Shown here piece after piece: positions 10,758 to 21,420 of a stretch of DNA of 64,000 nucleotides. Positions within the stretch are counted from its first letter, which is position 1. Every line of letters starts with the position of its first letter. The stretch comes from Dryococelus australis (taxonomy: Eukaryota > Arthropoda > Insecta > Phasmatodea > Phasmatidae), in NCBI GenBank assembly GCA_029891345.1, contig CM057006.1, positions 46,009,556 through 46,073,555 on the forward strand. The letters run 5' to 3'. The translations under genes were made by a program, and so were the position numbers. A model generated the notes under the pieces. It was not told the origin of the DNA. It worked only from the letters and a program-made list of their open reading frames with translations, and searched no databases.

Positions 10758-12277
10758 TGTTGTCCATTCCATCTTCGAATTTTCTTACAAATATTTGCAA
10801 TGAAAATGTATGACCAGAAATTAAAAAAAAACCAAAGCTAGAGATGACATGGACGATTACTTAACGGTTTTTAATTTGTAGGGTTTCAAATATTCATGTA
10901 TTTTCCCATATGGAACTGAAATTATTAAATAAATAGATAATGTTTGATTATGGTTACAGATGTGACACTAATCATGTAAGAAAAATAAGTGGGATTCAGA
11001 AATAACTGTTAAAATGTTCCCTATGTTATAACTAGCTTGGTTTTTTAATATTGATCCCGAAAATTAAGTTAAGGAGGAAAATACGTAAATCCAAGATAGC
11101 AAGGATACTTCCCTCTTAAGCAGAAGAGCTAAATAGTTCCGTATTGTGAAAAGTTGTCTGTTGTTGTGTATCCAATCAATTCGTGAGTAAGTTTGCATAT
11201 TTTGAACATATGGTTTATTCCATCTTTATGTTATGAGAATGGGCAGTAAACCAGTTTTCTATGGAAATATTAATTCGTAAACATAATTTTGATCCATTCA
11301 CGTAGTTGTGTGTTCAACTCGGCTGCAAGCTCCACGTCTATAAGTCATTCCTTGTCTGACCTCACAGCCGGACAGACGTGTTTTGGGAGAGGTGCTTGTG
11401 AGATTTCATTCATTTAATTCAGGTAGTGTAATTTATATATTAGTATGTGCATCGTAAACATTATTTTTATCCATTTGTCACATAGTTGTGTTTGTTATGA
11501 GTCCATTCGTTATACTTCTCTAACATCAGCCATTTAATTAATTTACAAAGGCATATCTAATCAGACAGGTTAAATTTCATTTCCCAAAAATACGCTATAT
11601 AAGTCATTCATTCTGCGATCTCCCAAACCCAATAGACGTATATCAAAATAATTTTGTTTCTTTCCATAGCTGGGCTACGTCATTCGTTTTTCCTGCGCAA
11701 CGTTTAAACACTCCTACATTTATCTAGTGTGTTAACTGTACGTCGTTTTCTCTTTCTGTTTAATTACTATAACAAAAAAATCGCCTATCTCCCACCAACG
11801 TTTACGAGCAATATATCACTCCCAACCCAAAAACATTTATGCCACTCTTGCACCAAACTCAACACATATATATATATATATACCCTAGACAATATAAGAT
11901 CCCCCTCAATCGAGTGCCAGTCGTCGTGTTGACAACATGGCTCCCCTATATACACCCCTTCCCCAACACACGAACACCTCAGTACAGCATCAGAGCTCCG
12001 AGGGCGAGGATGTACCAGAGCTGCTCCTCGCCCCAATAAAGAAAGAAAATAAAGTATACCAAACTATACAAACACAAAAATTCAATTATAGAAATTTGAT
12101 CAAATTTATTTGATCACATTTATCAAATTAAGATCGGATTAAGATGTAATCCCATCGGATTAAGGATTAATCCGATCAATCAGTTTGATATCGAAGGGTT
12201 TATCCGATTAATCACAAATGAATTGAAACAATCACGCCGCTGCTACTACTACCTAGTCCTTCAAACGGAAACAGTAG
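10758..12277. other. AT-rich intergenic DNA with a diverged direct duplication
   Basis: CGTAAACATAATTTTGATCC (from 11276) recurs in diverged form from 11453, each followed by a TAGTTGTGT block, which indicates a tandem duplication of about 178 bases. The outer part of the right inverted-repeat arm may extend into this stretch. A short (AT) run lies at 11867-11882, and a GATTAA-rich cluster at 12115-12215. No gene is recognised. Confidence 0.45.
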
Positions 12278-12698
12278 TGCCGGAATCGCATAGCCCCGAC
12301 GAGCACAGCACGACATGACGAAAACCGCAACCACGACCATTTTCAATGTGACTGCTGAGTTTATAGCCCGACAGTTTATTGATGCGACACGAGTAGAATT
12401 TTTCGGATCCATTAAAAAATGCAATAATTTTCATAATTTGTTTTCTTTTAATCTACGTATTTCCAATAACGCCTACAATTATTGTAGGGAAAGCTTATCA
12501 TACTATTTTATTTTACAAGGCTGTACACTATGCGTATCGTGCCGCATGACATGACAAAGAATAGAAGAAATTTCTAATCCAAAACTGCTGGTCGTACAAA
12601 TAGAATTATCGGGCTTACGTCAGATCTATCTTGTATTTCATTGGTTGCTTTGTTTTTAAGTGGCGTGTCGTGCTGGTCGGGGCTATGTGATTCCGGCA
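12278..12698. mobile_element. Miniature inverted-repeat element, about 421 bp
   Basis: The left end (12278-12319, TGCCGGAATCGCATAGCCCC) is the inverted partner of the right end (12660-12698, read in reverse as TGCCGGAATCACATAGCCCC). About 38 bases of each end match with a few differences. The interior has no coding capacity. This is a non-autonomous DNA transposon (MITE) by structure. The superfamily cannot be assigned because target-site duplications are not clear. Confidence 0.7.
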
Positions 12699-13073
12699 TA
12701 ACAAAAGTTCAGACACCACTTGGTTTGCAAGCATAGAACGTTGGTTCAAAATTTGTTCTATCCCGTTAGCAATCACGATACTTAGAAATTATACGTTCGG
12801 AACTTAAGTCTTATATCGGATGAATCATCTAAAACTTGCACTGCAAATATTTCTGAAATGAAAGGTGCTATTGATGCGCTGTTTTAACATAATTTAAGTT
12901 TAGCCAAAGGCACATATTTTAATACCTATTATAATGCGTATTTCTTGAACAAAGGGTTTTTTTTTTTTCAAATGGAAATAAGGCCTATCCACATTAAAAA
13001 ATAATAATAAACAGGAAATTAGAATGTCAATGGTGTTTTATGCAGGGTTCTAGCGCAAGTAGTTTGCATGATA

Positions 13074-13916
13074 AAGTCTGTTCATGATAGAGTGAGCACT
13101 TTTGAAGTCAACCTTGGAATAATGTCACTGCCACTACCTGCACATACTTTAATGGGAGCATTGAGTGACATGCACCCAGAAAAGTAGGTAACGATGTAGG
13201 GAAAGTAGTTCCATGTCTTAACGTCGAATTAAGTGTTATAGGCTGGTCACGGTAAAATGATCACTTTTGAAAGCCCTGCTCAGGATCTACTTGTATGCAC
13301 ATTGTGTATTCTTTCGCCTTATGCAAAATTAAAATTACCACGAGCCTCGTCCTTTATTCATGCGTCGGTCAAGTGCAACTGTTAAATTATTACAAAAGAA
13401 AATATTTTACAAATCTGCTCATTTTTACACTTCGGTGCATTAAAACAAACACAAAGTGAACGAAGTAATTTAAGTTATCACAGATGGCTACCTAACATCT
13501 TTTATTCGACGTTAAGATACGGAACTACTTCCCATCCATCGTTATCAACTTTACTGGGCGCACGTCACTCAGTTCGCCAGTTAAAACATATGCAGGTAGG
13601 GGCAGTGACTTTTTTTCTAAGGTTGATTTTAGAAGTGCTCACTTTATCGTGGATAGCCTATAGTCAAGTATATGTGGTAACTTAAATTATTTATTTCGCT
13701 TTCTGATTTTTTAATGCATTAAATTGTAAAAGTGAGCAGAATTGTATTACGTTTACTTTTCATATAATTTCACAGTTTCGCTTGACCAACACATGAATAA
13801 GGTAACCAGGCCCAAAGCCGTGTTAATTTTACTTAACGCGGAAGAATACGTAGTGTGCATACAAGTAGATCTTAAGCAGGACTCTCAAAAGTGCTCATTT
13901 TACCGTGAACAGGTTA
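13074..13916 (-). mobile_element. Family A miniature element, outer copy, split by an inner copy
   Basis: The two outer segments, 13074-13236 and 13663-13916, together equal the reverse complement of one complete family A element (about 420 bp). The first segment corresponds to the element's right part and the second to its left part, and the join falls exactly where the inner copy was inserted. The termini read as variants of CTGTTCACGGTAAA. No coding potential. Confidence 0.75.
13239..13660 (+). mobile_element. Family A miniature element, inner copy, about 422 bp
   Basis: It begins TAGGCTGGTCACGGTAAAAT and ends with the inverted form (...CGTGGATAGCCTA), flanked on both sides by TA. Internal landmarks include CATGCGTCGGTCAAGT and TTCGACGTTAAGATACGG. 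The element has no coding capacity. TA flanks and short terminal inverted repeats suggest a TA-targeting superfamily such as Tc1/mariner, which is inference. A third copy lies at 60430-60850. Confidence 0.8.
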
Positions 13917-13929
13917 TATCGTAATACGA

Positions 13930-16510
13930 CAATTTTAAATACCTACAGTTGTCTGCTCTATTTAACTGTACCGTGTATCAGCGCACTCTCGAGATAAACA
14001 GAAGGGAATTAACGCGAAGCTTTGCTTCAGAATTTGACACGCGTGTCAACAAAACACATCGACTTCGAGAAAATGATGTGTGTACTCCATTTTCCTGCCA
14101 AAAACTGTTCTGCTAGCCGGAAGAGCTTAATTCCTGTCCCCGTTTATGGTGCTATACACTGTGAAAATACACGTCAATGTATTTTGTAATTACTACGTGA
14201 AGTATCTCTGAACTGGTTAAAAATCATTATAACACTCGCTGTGTGGGCTGGTATGAACGATGTAGTGCGCCTGGCGAATTGGGCCGAACGAATATTGAAC
14301 ACTGTCGCGGTAAACAAACTTTACAAGTTCTCCTAAATTGTGATTTCAATATAGGCAAACTTACTAAAATTGAATTTGACTGCTACTTACCTGCACGCAC
14401 GTTTTCACGAAACCACGCATGAAAACAGACGTTTGTTCACGTTAAAGTTATACTCAAGAAACGTGAAAATAGTAGTCCTCGTTTTCGAAAAACTGCATAT
14501 AACGACACGTACGTCTAACCTTTACTAGACGCATGGCTATACTGGCGCGCGGCGCGCGGCGCGCAGCGATCGCGAGGCCGTCAGACGACCCCTCGCGGCA
14601 AGACACGGAACTACGAATACGTCTGGCATGTTCTAGAAAATAAGCGCTTGCCAGCGAGGGAATGACGTCGACATCGGAATCCGCATTTAGGCTTTATGAT
14701 GCTAGGTGCGGCTATTTCGAGAATTGAAATGTTAAGTAATTTCATAACTGTGTTGTTTTTGCTTGTCCTTGTAATTAGTATTTTACTTACAGAGTTGGGA
14801 TGTTGTATTATAGAAATATTTGAGTCTTCCCTCCATTTTGAAGTGTAAGCTTTTTAATATTTCTTTTCTTAGTTAGTTTTAATATTCTGGCGTCTCTTAT
14901 GATATTCAGGGAAGTGAATCTTCGCCGTCAGTGTTATAAACATCACAAATTGGTTTCCTGGTAGGTTTTTGTAAGAGGTGGTTTTTCTTTGATGTTGAAC
15001 AAGTGTGCTCTGCTGTATAACTTTCCTATGGGAATACTATTTGAAGAGTGGTAGCTACCTCAATATTCTATTATTTGCCAATAGAGGCAACTATAGCGAT
15101 CCGTTTTTAATGTAAGTTTTATAGTGAGGTTGTATGTTATAGCGTTTAATTGCTACGGTTTTGCTCATTTGCCTGTCATTGTTGATGTTTTTAGAGTTGC
15201 ATGATCTTGCATCTCGGAGTATTTTCTGGGGGTTTTCTTTAGTGATCTTTAGCCATAGTTGGTAACCTGTGTATAATGGTCAAAGTATTGTATAGTAATT
15301 TTAAGGAGCGTTGTTTACTGTGTGGTATATTGCTACATTTTAGACGGGCCCATTCTTATTATGTATTCATTTAAATGTTATATTTTTATATTTTATATGG
15401 CGTTACTCTTATATATTAATGGATATGAATATTCTATATGCAGGTTGTGTAGTACGTATTTTGGTTGTAAAAGTCGCTATCAGAATGCGCCCTCCGCCTG
15501 GTGTGACGCCGAGACCGCTGGCTCGGGGCAGGCCGAGACCGCTGGCGAGGAGGCAAGGTAGGAGGGGAACAGCTGGCCGCGCGCCCGTTACGCCATCTTG
15601 TAAAATTCGTTCCCGTCATACTGGCGATTGATTAGCACTAGCGACGCGCAAACACCAAAGGTCGGGGGTTGACACCTTCAACCCCGCCCGAGCTGAAGAG
15701 CTTACTCTGCACAAAGACAGCATGACCTATGGGCTATCAATAAGCCAGATAATTTTTACACTTCTCGTTCATACAGACTGTCTCTATGCATAGATGTCCA
15801 GCTGGAGATACTGGAGCAACGACTAGGCTCCAGAACAATCGCTTCCAGTTACGTCGAGTCTCAGTTATAGTGGTTCAAAGATTCGATTTGCTAATTATAC
15901 AGGGAAAGTATTATGGAGATTGGACCACATAATTGAAGTGTGTTGTAAACCACTTGAGTGAGTGTCATTTGAGGAGTGCGTTGGCAGCGAGGTCATTAAC
16001 GTTCGCAAAGAAAATAAGGGAGAGAGTGATTTTTAAACCACCACTGTTCCATCCTCCTTAAGTGAGTGCCTTTATGATAATTGATTACTATAAACATTTA
16101 TCTTTTTTTATTTCACCGGCTACTTGTACACAGTATCTACACAGCAGAATATTGCCACATAACAATTAATTTTATTTCCCAGTAAACTTAATTTTATATC
16201 CAGAGTATTTTTATCGATACCGACAAAGTCCGGCAATTTATAGGGTACCGCTTTTTCCTTAAATGATTCTTAAGGGTCAAACATTTCCAAGCATAGCTTA
16301 CCTTGCGTCTGTGGAGTAAATGCCACTGCCAACTTCAGCCTTTTCTGTTCTACATTTTCACTTGGAAAGTGGATGAAAGTGTTCGGGAAAACAGGAGTTT
16401 TCCTATGATTTGTAATATCTCTCAAAACAATATTCAGTTTAATTATTATTACATGTATTTCGTTTCCGTTTTATAACTAATGTTAGGTATTATAAAATGG
16501 TAAATACATG
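13930..16510. other. Intergenic DNA with two GC-rich patches
   Basis: Mostly AT-rich DNA without a recognisable gene. At 14544-14570 the sequence is an alternating GCGCGC/GGCGCGC tract, followed by an imperfect GCGAGG...CCTCGC hairpin. At 15500-15560 the block GCCGAGACCGCTGGC occurs twice, 24 bases apart, inside a GC-rich stretch (15480-15740) that could be an exon or promoter but shows no recognisable protein. The 60-80-codon frames here are composition effects. Confidence 0.4.
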
Positions 16511-16513
16511 TGG

Positions 16514-16563
16514 AGGGTGAGCAAAGTTGGAAGTTGCATTTGTTAGTGGAAATTGCTCACCCT
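16514..16563. repeat. Perfect 11-bp stem-loop
   Basis: AGGGTGAGCAA (16514-16524) is followed after 28 bases by its exact reverse complement TTGCTCACCCT (16553-16563). No T-run or neighbouring gene gives it an obvious role. It may be a footprint of a mobile element end. Confidence 0.5.
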
Positions 16564-17093
16564 GTAAAAAAAACTCTCTACATGCCACTGGAAGTTGACA
16601 ACACACATATTACACAGTAGAGATAGGACAATATGTACACGGAGCATTTAAGGGAACAGACAGATTTTACACTATTAAATATAATGTTTACATGGACATT
16701 GACTCTCACATTTTACCACACTGGGGGTTGTTGGCGTGGAGGAACGACTGGCCATGATGCACACTCGTGGTTTGTCCCTCGGAGGGGACACGTGTACGCA
16801 TCTGTCCTCGGGGGCCACCACAAGCATGTTCTGCAAGTTCACGTGATTGGCGGTGGAGTTCTGATGTGACTCGAAACGGAAATCGGGAAGTCAGAATATT
16901 ATATGTGTTTAAAATTACGGCGAAAACTATAAAGGATCAAACTGGTTGACCATACAACTACGTCATCAAAGTACGCTAATGTATAATACTCGAATAGGCC
17001 ATCTAGTACATGGACCATCATCGCATGGGAAGTTGTGGGAGCATATTTCCCACATAGCTGGCAAGCTTGCCTACAGACTTGATTTAGACTTGC
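16564..17093. other. Intergenic sequence, no recognisable gene
   Basis: Two overlapping frames (16633-16869 and 16767-16949) come from a GC-richer patch. I could not match them to any family, and neither has a convincing exon boundary. Confidence 0.35.
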
Positions 17094-17317
17094 TGTGCAA
17101 GCTTTGTGTGACAAGTTTGATTCAAGCTTGTCTCAAGCCTAGATTTGAAGGGCTTGTGATTACTCTTGCCTTCGGAAAACTGCCGAAGGCATGAACCAGA
17201 CGTTCTGTGCAAGCTTTGTGTTACAAGTTTGATTCAAGCAAGTCTCAAGCCTAGATTTGAAGGCCTTATGATAACTTGCCCTCGGCAAATTTTCCAAAGA
17301 CTTGAATTTAACTTGCT
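17094..17317. repeat. Two copies of a 112-bp tandem unit rich in AAGCTTG
   Basis: TGTGCAAGCTTTGTG starts at 17094 and again at 17206. The downstream blocks ACAAGTTTGATTCAAGC and TCTCAAGCCTAGATTTGAAG recur at the same spacing. A partial third unit (GCAAGCTTGCCTACAGACTTG) precedes them at about 17061. The same AAGCTTG vocabulary reappears at 17825-17995. Confidence 0.75.
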
Positions 17318-17998
17318 GTGGCTAGGGAGGGACTCTGCGGCTCAGACACATAATAGCCTCTTTATATGGGCTAAACTATATTCCGTATTTGAATTTGTTG
17401 TTTTTATTTGTGTGGGTAGCAAACCATTTAAATTATGTTATTATAGATTCATAAATAATATGTTTCATGTAGTGTATTTTAATACTTAATTGGGTACCTA
17501 ATGGCCCGATACACATGGTGTGAGAATGTAAGTTTATCTTTTCTTTTACACTAGTATATAAGAATCTTAAACTCAAAAGTGAAGGTAAACGATGGGAAAT
17601 ATACATATGAATTTGTATTAATCGATTAGCTCTAGAACTCTTGCAAAACATAACAGGTAAAATAATTTAATTTTACAAGAATACATGGTAGAGTAGTTCC
17701 TAACTTTCTAGACTGTGAACTAGAAGTCTGCGTAGTTCGATTCCAGGTTCTTCAAAAGATATTTAATAACCATGAATCAATATTATTTGAGGTGAAATAC
17801 AATTATATTTTGGCTTTGAAAATGCAGGACAAGCTGCTTCTATGCAGGCAGGCTTGGTGCAAGCTAGCTGGGGCAGGCTTGATGCAAGCTTGTAATGTGG
17901 TGACTAGTTAGCTTGATTCTAGCTTAATGGTTTGTCGTGGCAAGCTTGATTTAAGCTTACAGGCTTGTCATGGCAAGCTTGTTCTGCTATGTGGGTTA
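17318..17998. other. Intergenic DNA with a possible tRNA-like scrap and an AAGCTTG-rich patch
   Basis: At 17690-17755 the plus strand reads like a decayed tRNA or tRNA-derived SINE head: an A-box-like TAGAGTAGTTCCTAAC, a TCTAG/CTAGA stem around ACTGTGAA, and a B-box-like AGTTCGATTCCAGG. The T-stem does not pair, so a working tRNA is unlikely. From 17825 to 17995, CAAGCTTG and its one-base variants occur every 15-40 bases. No protein-coding gene is recognised. Confidence 0.3.
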
Positions 17999-18530
17999 AG
18001 TCCAAATGGTATCGCAAAAAATTTAAATTGTCTCTTATCTAGAGCTGGGAAAGCAGTTCTCTCTCCTCTAGCTTAACAGGAACGTGCCAATACCCATTTT
18101 TCAAGTCCAGTAAGATTAAAATTTTGGCTTGAGCGAGCAAACTAAAGGCTTCCTTCACACTTATATGGTAGGAGTGCACTACATGTCACCTGATTTAGCA
18201 GCCTAAAATCTACGCAGAACTGCTAGGAGCCTTCTTTTTTTTTTTTTTGTGCAAGTACAATCGCCTAGTTGTGCCGGCTGTCGGTAGGCTCAATTACACA
18301 GCCAGTTAACATTTATTGGACCTGCTGTCGAATTGTTCTTGCATGATGTGGCAAATAGCTCTGTGGCGATGTGCAGATAGACCCTTCCTCCACTAACAGG
18401 ATTTCATGCTCTGCTGCTGTTATGCTACACAGGGCATCGTGTAAGTGTGTTGCTGCCCTTCAGATTGCATGAGGTTGTGTTAACTGCTGACATATAGCAG
18501 CTGTATCACCAGGTACAGGTAAATCCCCAG
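17999..18530 (-). mobile_element. Ty3/gypsy-type reverse transcriptase scrap
   Basis: On the minus strand, in order, there is a stretch resembling the RT N-terminal region (QFCVDFRLLN at about 18215), then motif A with the catalytic Asp (LLDLKNGYWHVP, 18075-18115), then FAIPFG (17999-18025). That is the order and spacing of a Ty3/gypsy reverse transcriptase. Stops, frame changes and a T13 run (A13 on the coding strand, about 18236-18249) interrupt it. It is cut off directly after FAIPFG, so the Y/F-x-D-D motif is absent. On the other side it abuts the BEL/Pao remnant near 18530-18540. Confidence 0.7.
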
Positions 18531-18539
18531 GATTGGGAT

Positions 18540-21120
18540 TTTCAAATAATTGTTTGGCGTTTCTGCGATAGTGAGCCCATTCAAGATACTCACTTGAAAA
18601 CTGTGGCATACCGTGTTTCTTCTCCACATTTCTTAGCCCACCATACCTTGCAGCAGCTCGCTGATGATGAAAATGAGAGATTTTGTGTTACTTCGAAGGT
18701 TTTGAAAACAGATAGTTCCATGGATGATGTGGTCACTGGATCTCACTTAGTCGAGTCCATATCAGAAACCCAACATGAGTTCATTTCTCTTTCACTGCTT
18801 GCCAGTGGTGGCTTCAAGTTGAGGGAATTTGTTAGCAACCATCCAGCACTTCTTGAGTGGTTGTCTCCTGAAGATGAGGAGTTTACACATTCATGCTCGT
18901 TGGATGATCGTGAAAATCAGATAATTCGAGTTTTGGGTTTGAAATGGATTCCTATCACAGATAATTTCTCATATAAAACTCAAGAGTAGCTCAAATCCTG
19001 CCACCAAGTGTAACATCATATCCGCAGTTGCCCGAATATTCGATCCTTTGGGTTGGCTTACTCCTCTCGTGCTGTTTGTTTAGCATTTAATCCAAACTTT
19101 GTTGCTTAAACAGATGGACTGAGATGAGGTGCCACTACTGGAGATCGTCCACTGTTAAAGTTGTCTAATTTGTGAACTGCTGCTGTTGTTATCCCTTGCC
19201 CTTCCAAGACTGGTTAAGGGATGTCCTGGATGTTTGTATCAGTTTCATTGATTTTATGATAGCTCAGAGGTAGCGTACGCTGCAGCAGTCTATTTGCATG
19301 TCAGTGTCCCAGGGACTGAAGTCATTATACACTTACAGCTAAATCAAAGGTGGTACCTGTCCAAATTCTGTCGCTACCTCATCTAGAGCTTTGTGGAGCT
19401 CTGTTGTTAGCTCATTTCCTGCATCATGTTGTTGAATTTTATGTCGACATCACTCCATCATAAGTTGAGGCCTGGGCATATTCGCGGGCGCTACTTTCGT
19501 GGCTGAACAAGTCATCTCATCTGTTAAACTATTTTGTTGCCAATCGTGTAAGCAATATTCAGTCCCTTGTTCCCGCAGAGCATTGAAAATATGTCAGGTC
19601 AAAGGTCAACTGTGCCTCTCGTGTGGTGTTACCTGTTCAACTCATAGAAAACCCTTTGCGGTTGTTCGGACCATCTTGGTTTAAAGATCCGGTGGCGCTA
19701 TGGCCTTCCAGTCAATCTGTGAGTGATGCACCTAACCCTGCTGTACTGGAGGATAGAAGCTGCACACACTCGTGCTCTTACATTCGGATGAATTAGCTAC
19801 TCTGGTCACTCGTTTCAGAAGCTTAACTAAGCTTCTTCGTGTTTTGGCATACTTGTTCTATTTCAGCTGCAACACTCGGGCCCATCCAGCTTCTTGTTTG
19901 ACTGAAAACTTGAGTCCAGCAGAACACGACAAATCTTTGCAGATGTCTTTGCCATGTCCAGGCAGTCTCCTCCGAAGACGATTTGTCAGCTTTGCAGAAA
20001 GGTCAGCGGATTGCTCTCTTCGTAGATAGTGCTATGGTGATGAAAGTAGGGGGGAAGCTGCATCATTCTGTCCTGCTCCCCAAGAAACATCACTTAACAA
20101 ATTTAATTATTTGGCATCACCACAAGCAAGATCATCATCCTGGGCTGCATGCATTACAGAGTATACTGAGAGAACAGTATTGGATTCTAGGTGATATGCA
20201 TGCCCTCTCGCACTGCTTGCCCCATTGCATTTAATGTTTCTGGGGCTAGGCCTGCACCATGTCAACCAGTGATGGGCACTGTATACAAGCTATGAGAGTT
20301 CAGCTGGTCAAACCATTTGTCAAGTTTGAAGTTTAATGAACTGGCCCATTCACCATCAAGTCCAGTTGCCTGTGAAAAGTTCCATAGCAAAAGGCATACC
20401 TACCTGTGTTTGTTCATTTTTTGTGCCACTTGGAATTGGCATCATACCTTTGCACCAGTGCATATATAGCTGTATATAAGTGTTTTGTGGGTCATAGAGG
20501 TTTGTCCTCCGACATCTATAGCGATTGTGATACCAATTGTATTGGTAGCCGCAATCACCTCTTGCAACTTTATCTCCATTTTTTTACCAAACAGCTGTTG
20601 GCGATACCTTTACTTCCCATGGAATCACTTGGGATTTGATCCCACCTGCTGCTCCCCAATTTGGCGGTCTCTGGGAGGCAGGTATAAAGCCTGTGAAGGT
20701 TCAATTGCAGAGAGTCATCGGGTAGCAAGTGTTGAACTCCAGGCCCTTTTGTACTCTGAGCCAAGATCCCAAAGATCTGAACGCCTTGACCCCTGGGCAT
20801 CTTTTTGACACTTGAACCCTTCGCTGTGGTCCCTAAACAAAATCTCAATAATTTGCCTGTAAACGGATTACCATGCTTGTATAGCAAAATCACCAGGACA
20901 TTTGAATAGATACTATCCACACACCCTGTAACAGCGCACCTTGTTCCCAATCAACTAGTCCTCATGAAGTATGATCGACTGCCTCCACTGCAGTGGCGAT
21001 TGGGGCGTATTGTCGAGTTCCATCCCGACCATAACAGGATGTTTCCAATGGCCACAGTGAGCATCGCCATGGGGACATCCAACCATCCTGCATTCAAGCT
21101 GTGCCCCCATGCCATGTAAA
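18540..21120 (+). mobile_element. BEL/Pao retrotransposon pol remnant, copy 1
   Basis: The plus strand carries the end of reverse transcriptase and the following A17/RNase H-like region. The open frame 18594-18989 includes LKTVAYRVSSPH, LQQLADDEN, GGFKLREFVSN and VLGLKWIP; further sections at 19000-19950 are riddled with stops (DSSEVAYAAAVYLHV at about 19260). The integrase zinc-binding region (VGGKLHHSVLLP...HHPGLHAL...YWILGDM) follows at 20040-20230, then the catalytic integrase (YSDCDTN at about 20515) and a C-terminal PPLQWRLGRIVEFHP block at about 20980. Order and motifs are those of BEL/Pao pol. The 5' half (LTR, gag, protease, most RT) is missing, replaced by gypsy sequence. It is dead. 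Confidence 0.85.
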
Positions 21121-21139
21121 GAATTGAAATAAGTTATTT

Positions 21140-21420
21140 CAAGGTGATGGAGAGGTTTGAACGTAAATTGTGTAGATAATGGCAGCAGCAAGCGTACACA
21201 GTGACATTTATATTTGGAACATTTTGAATTTCCCACCCTGTCTAGCCAAATAGTTGGCAGTCCTGATGCTCATTCCTTGTAGTGTGGCAACCCCGCTTCC
21301 TGCTGGAATGCAGTCTAGCAACCAACATGACAGTAAGTGGTTGTGTTTTCGGGCTCGTCGTTCTATCTCGCTTTAATTAGTTGTGGATTTTGCATCCATA
21401 TTCATTACAGTCTGCAAATT
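21140..21420 (+). repeat. Probable 3' LTR remnant of BEL copy 1
   Basis: It directly follows the pol C terminus. It shares islands with the LTRs of copy 2 in the same order: GAATTTCCC(A/G)C, AGTTGGCAG(A)CCT and GGCAACCC. Elsewhere it is too diverged to set ends. Confidence 0.45.

Noticed and set aside
17690-17755. Functional tRNA gene
   Set aside because: A- and B-box-like motifs and an anticodon-like stem are present, but the T-stem and acceptor stem do not pair.
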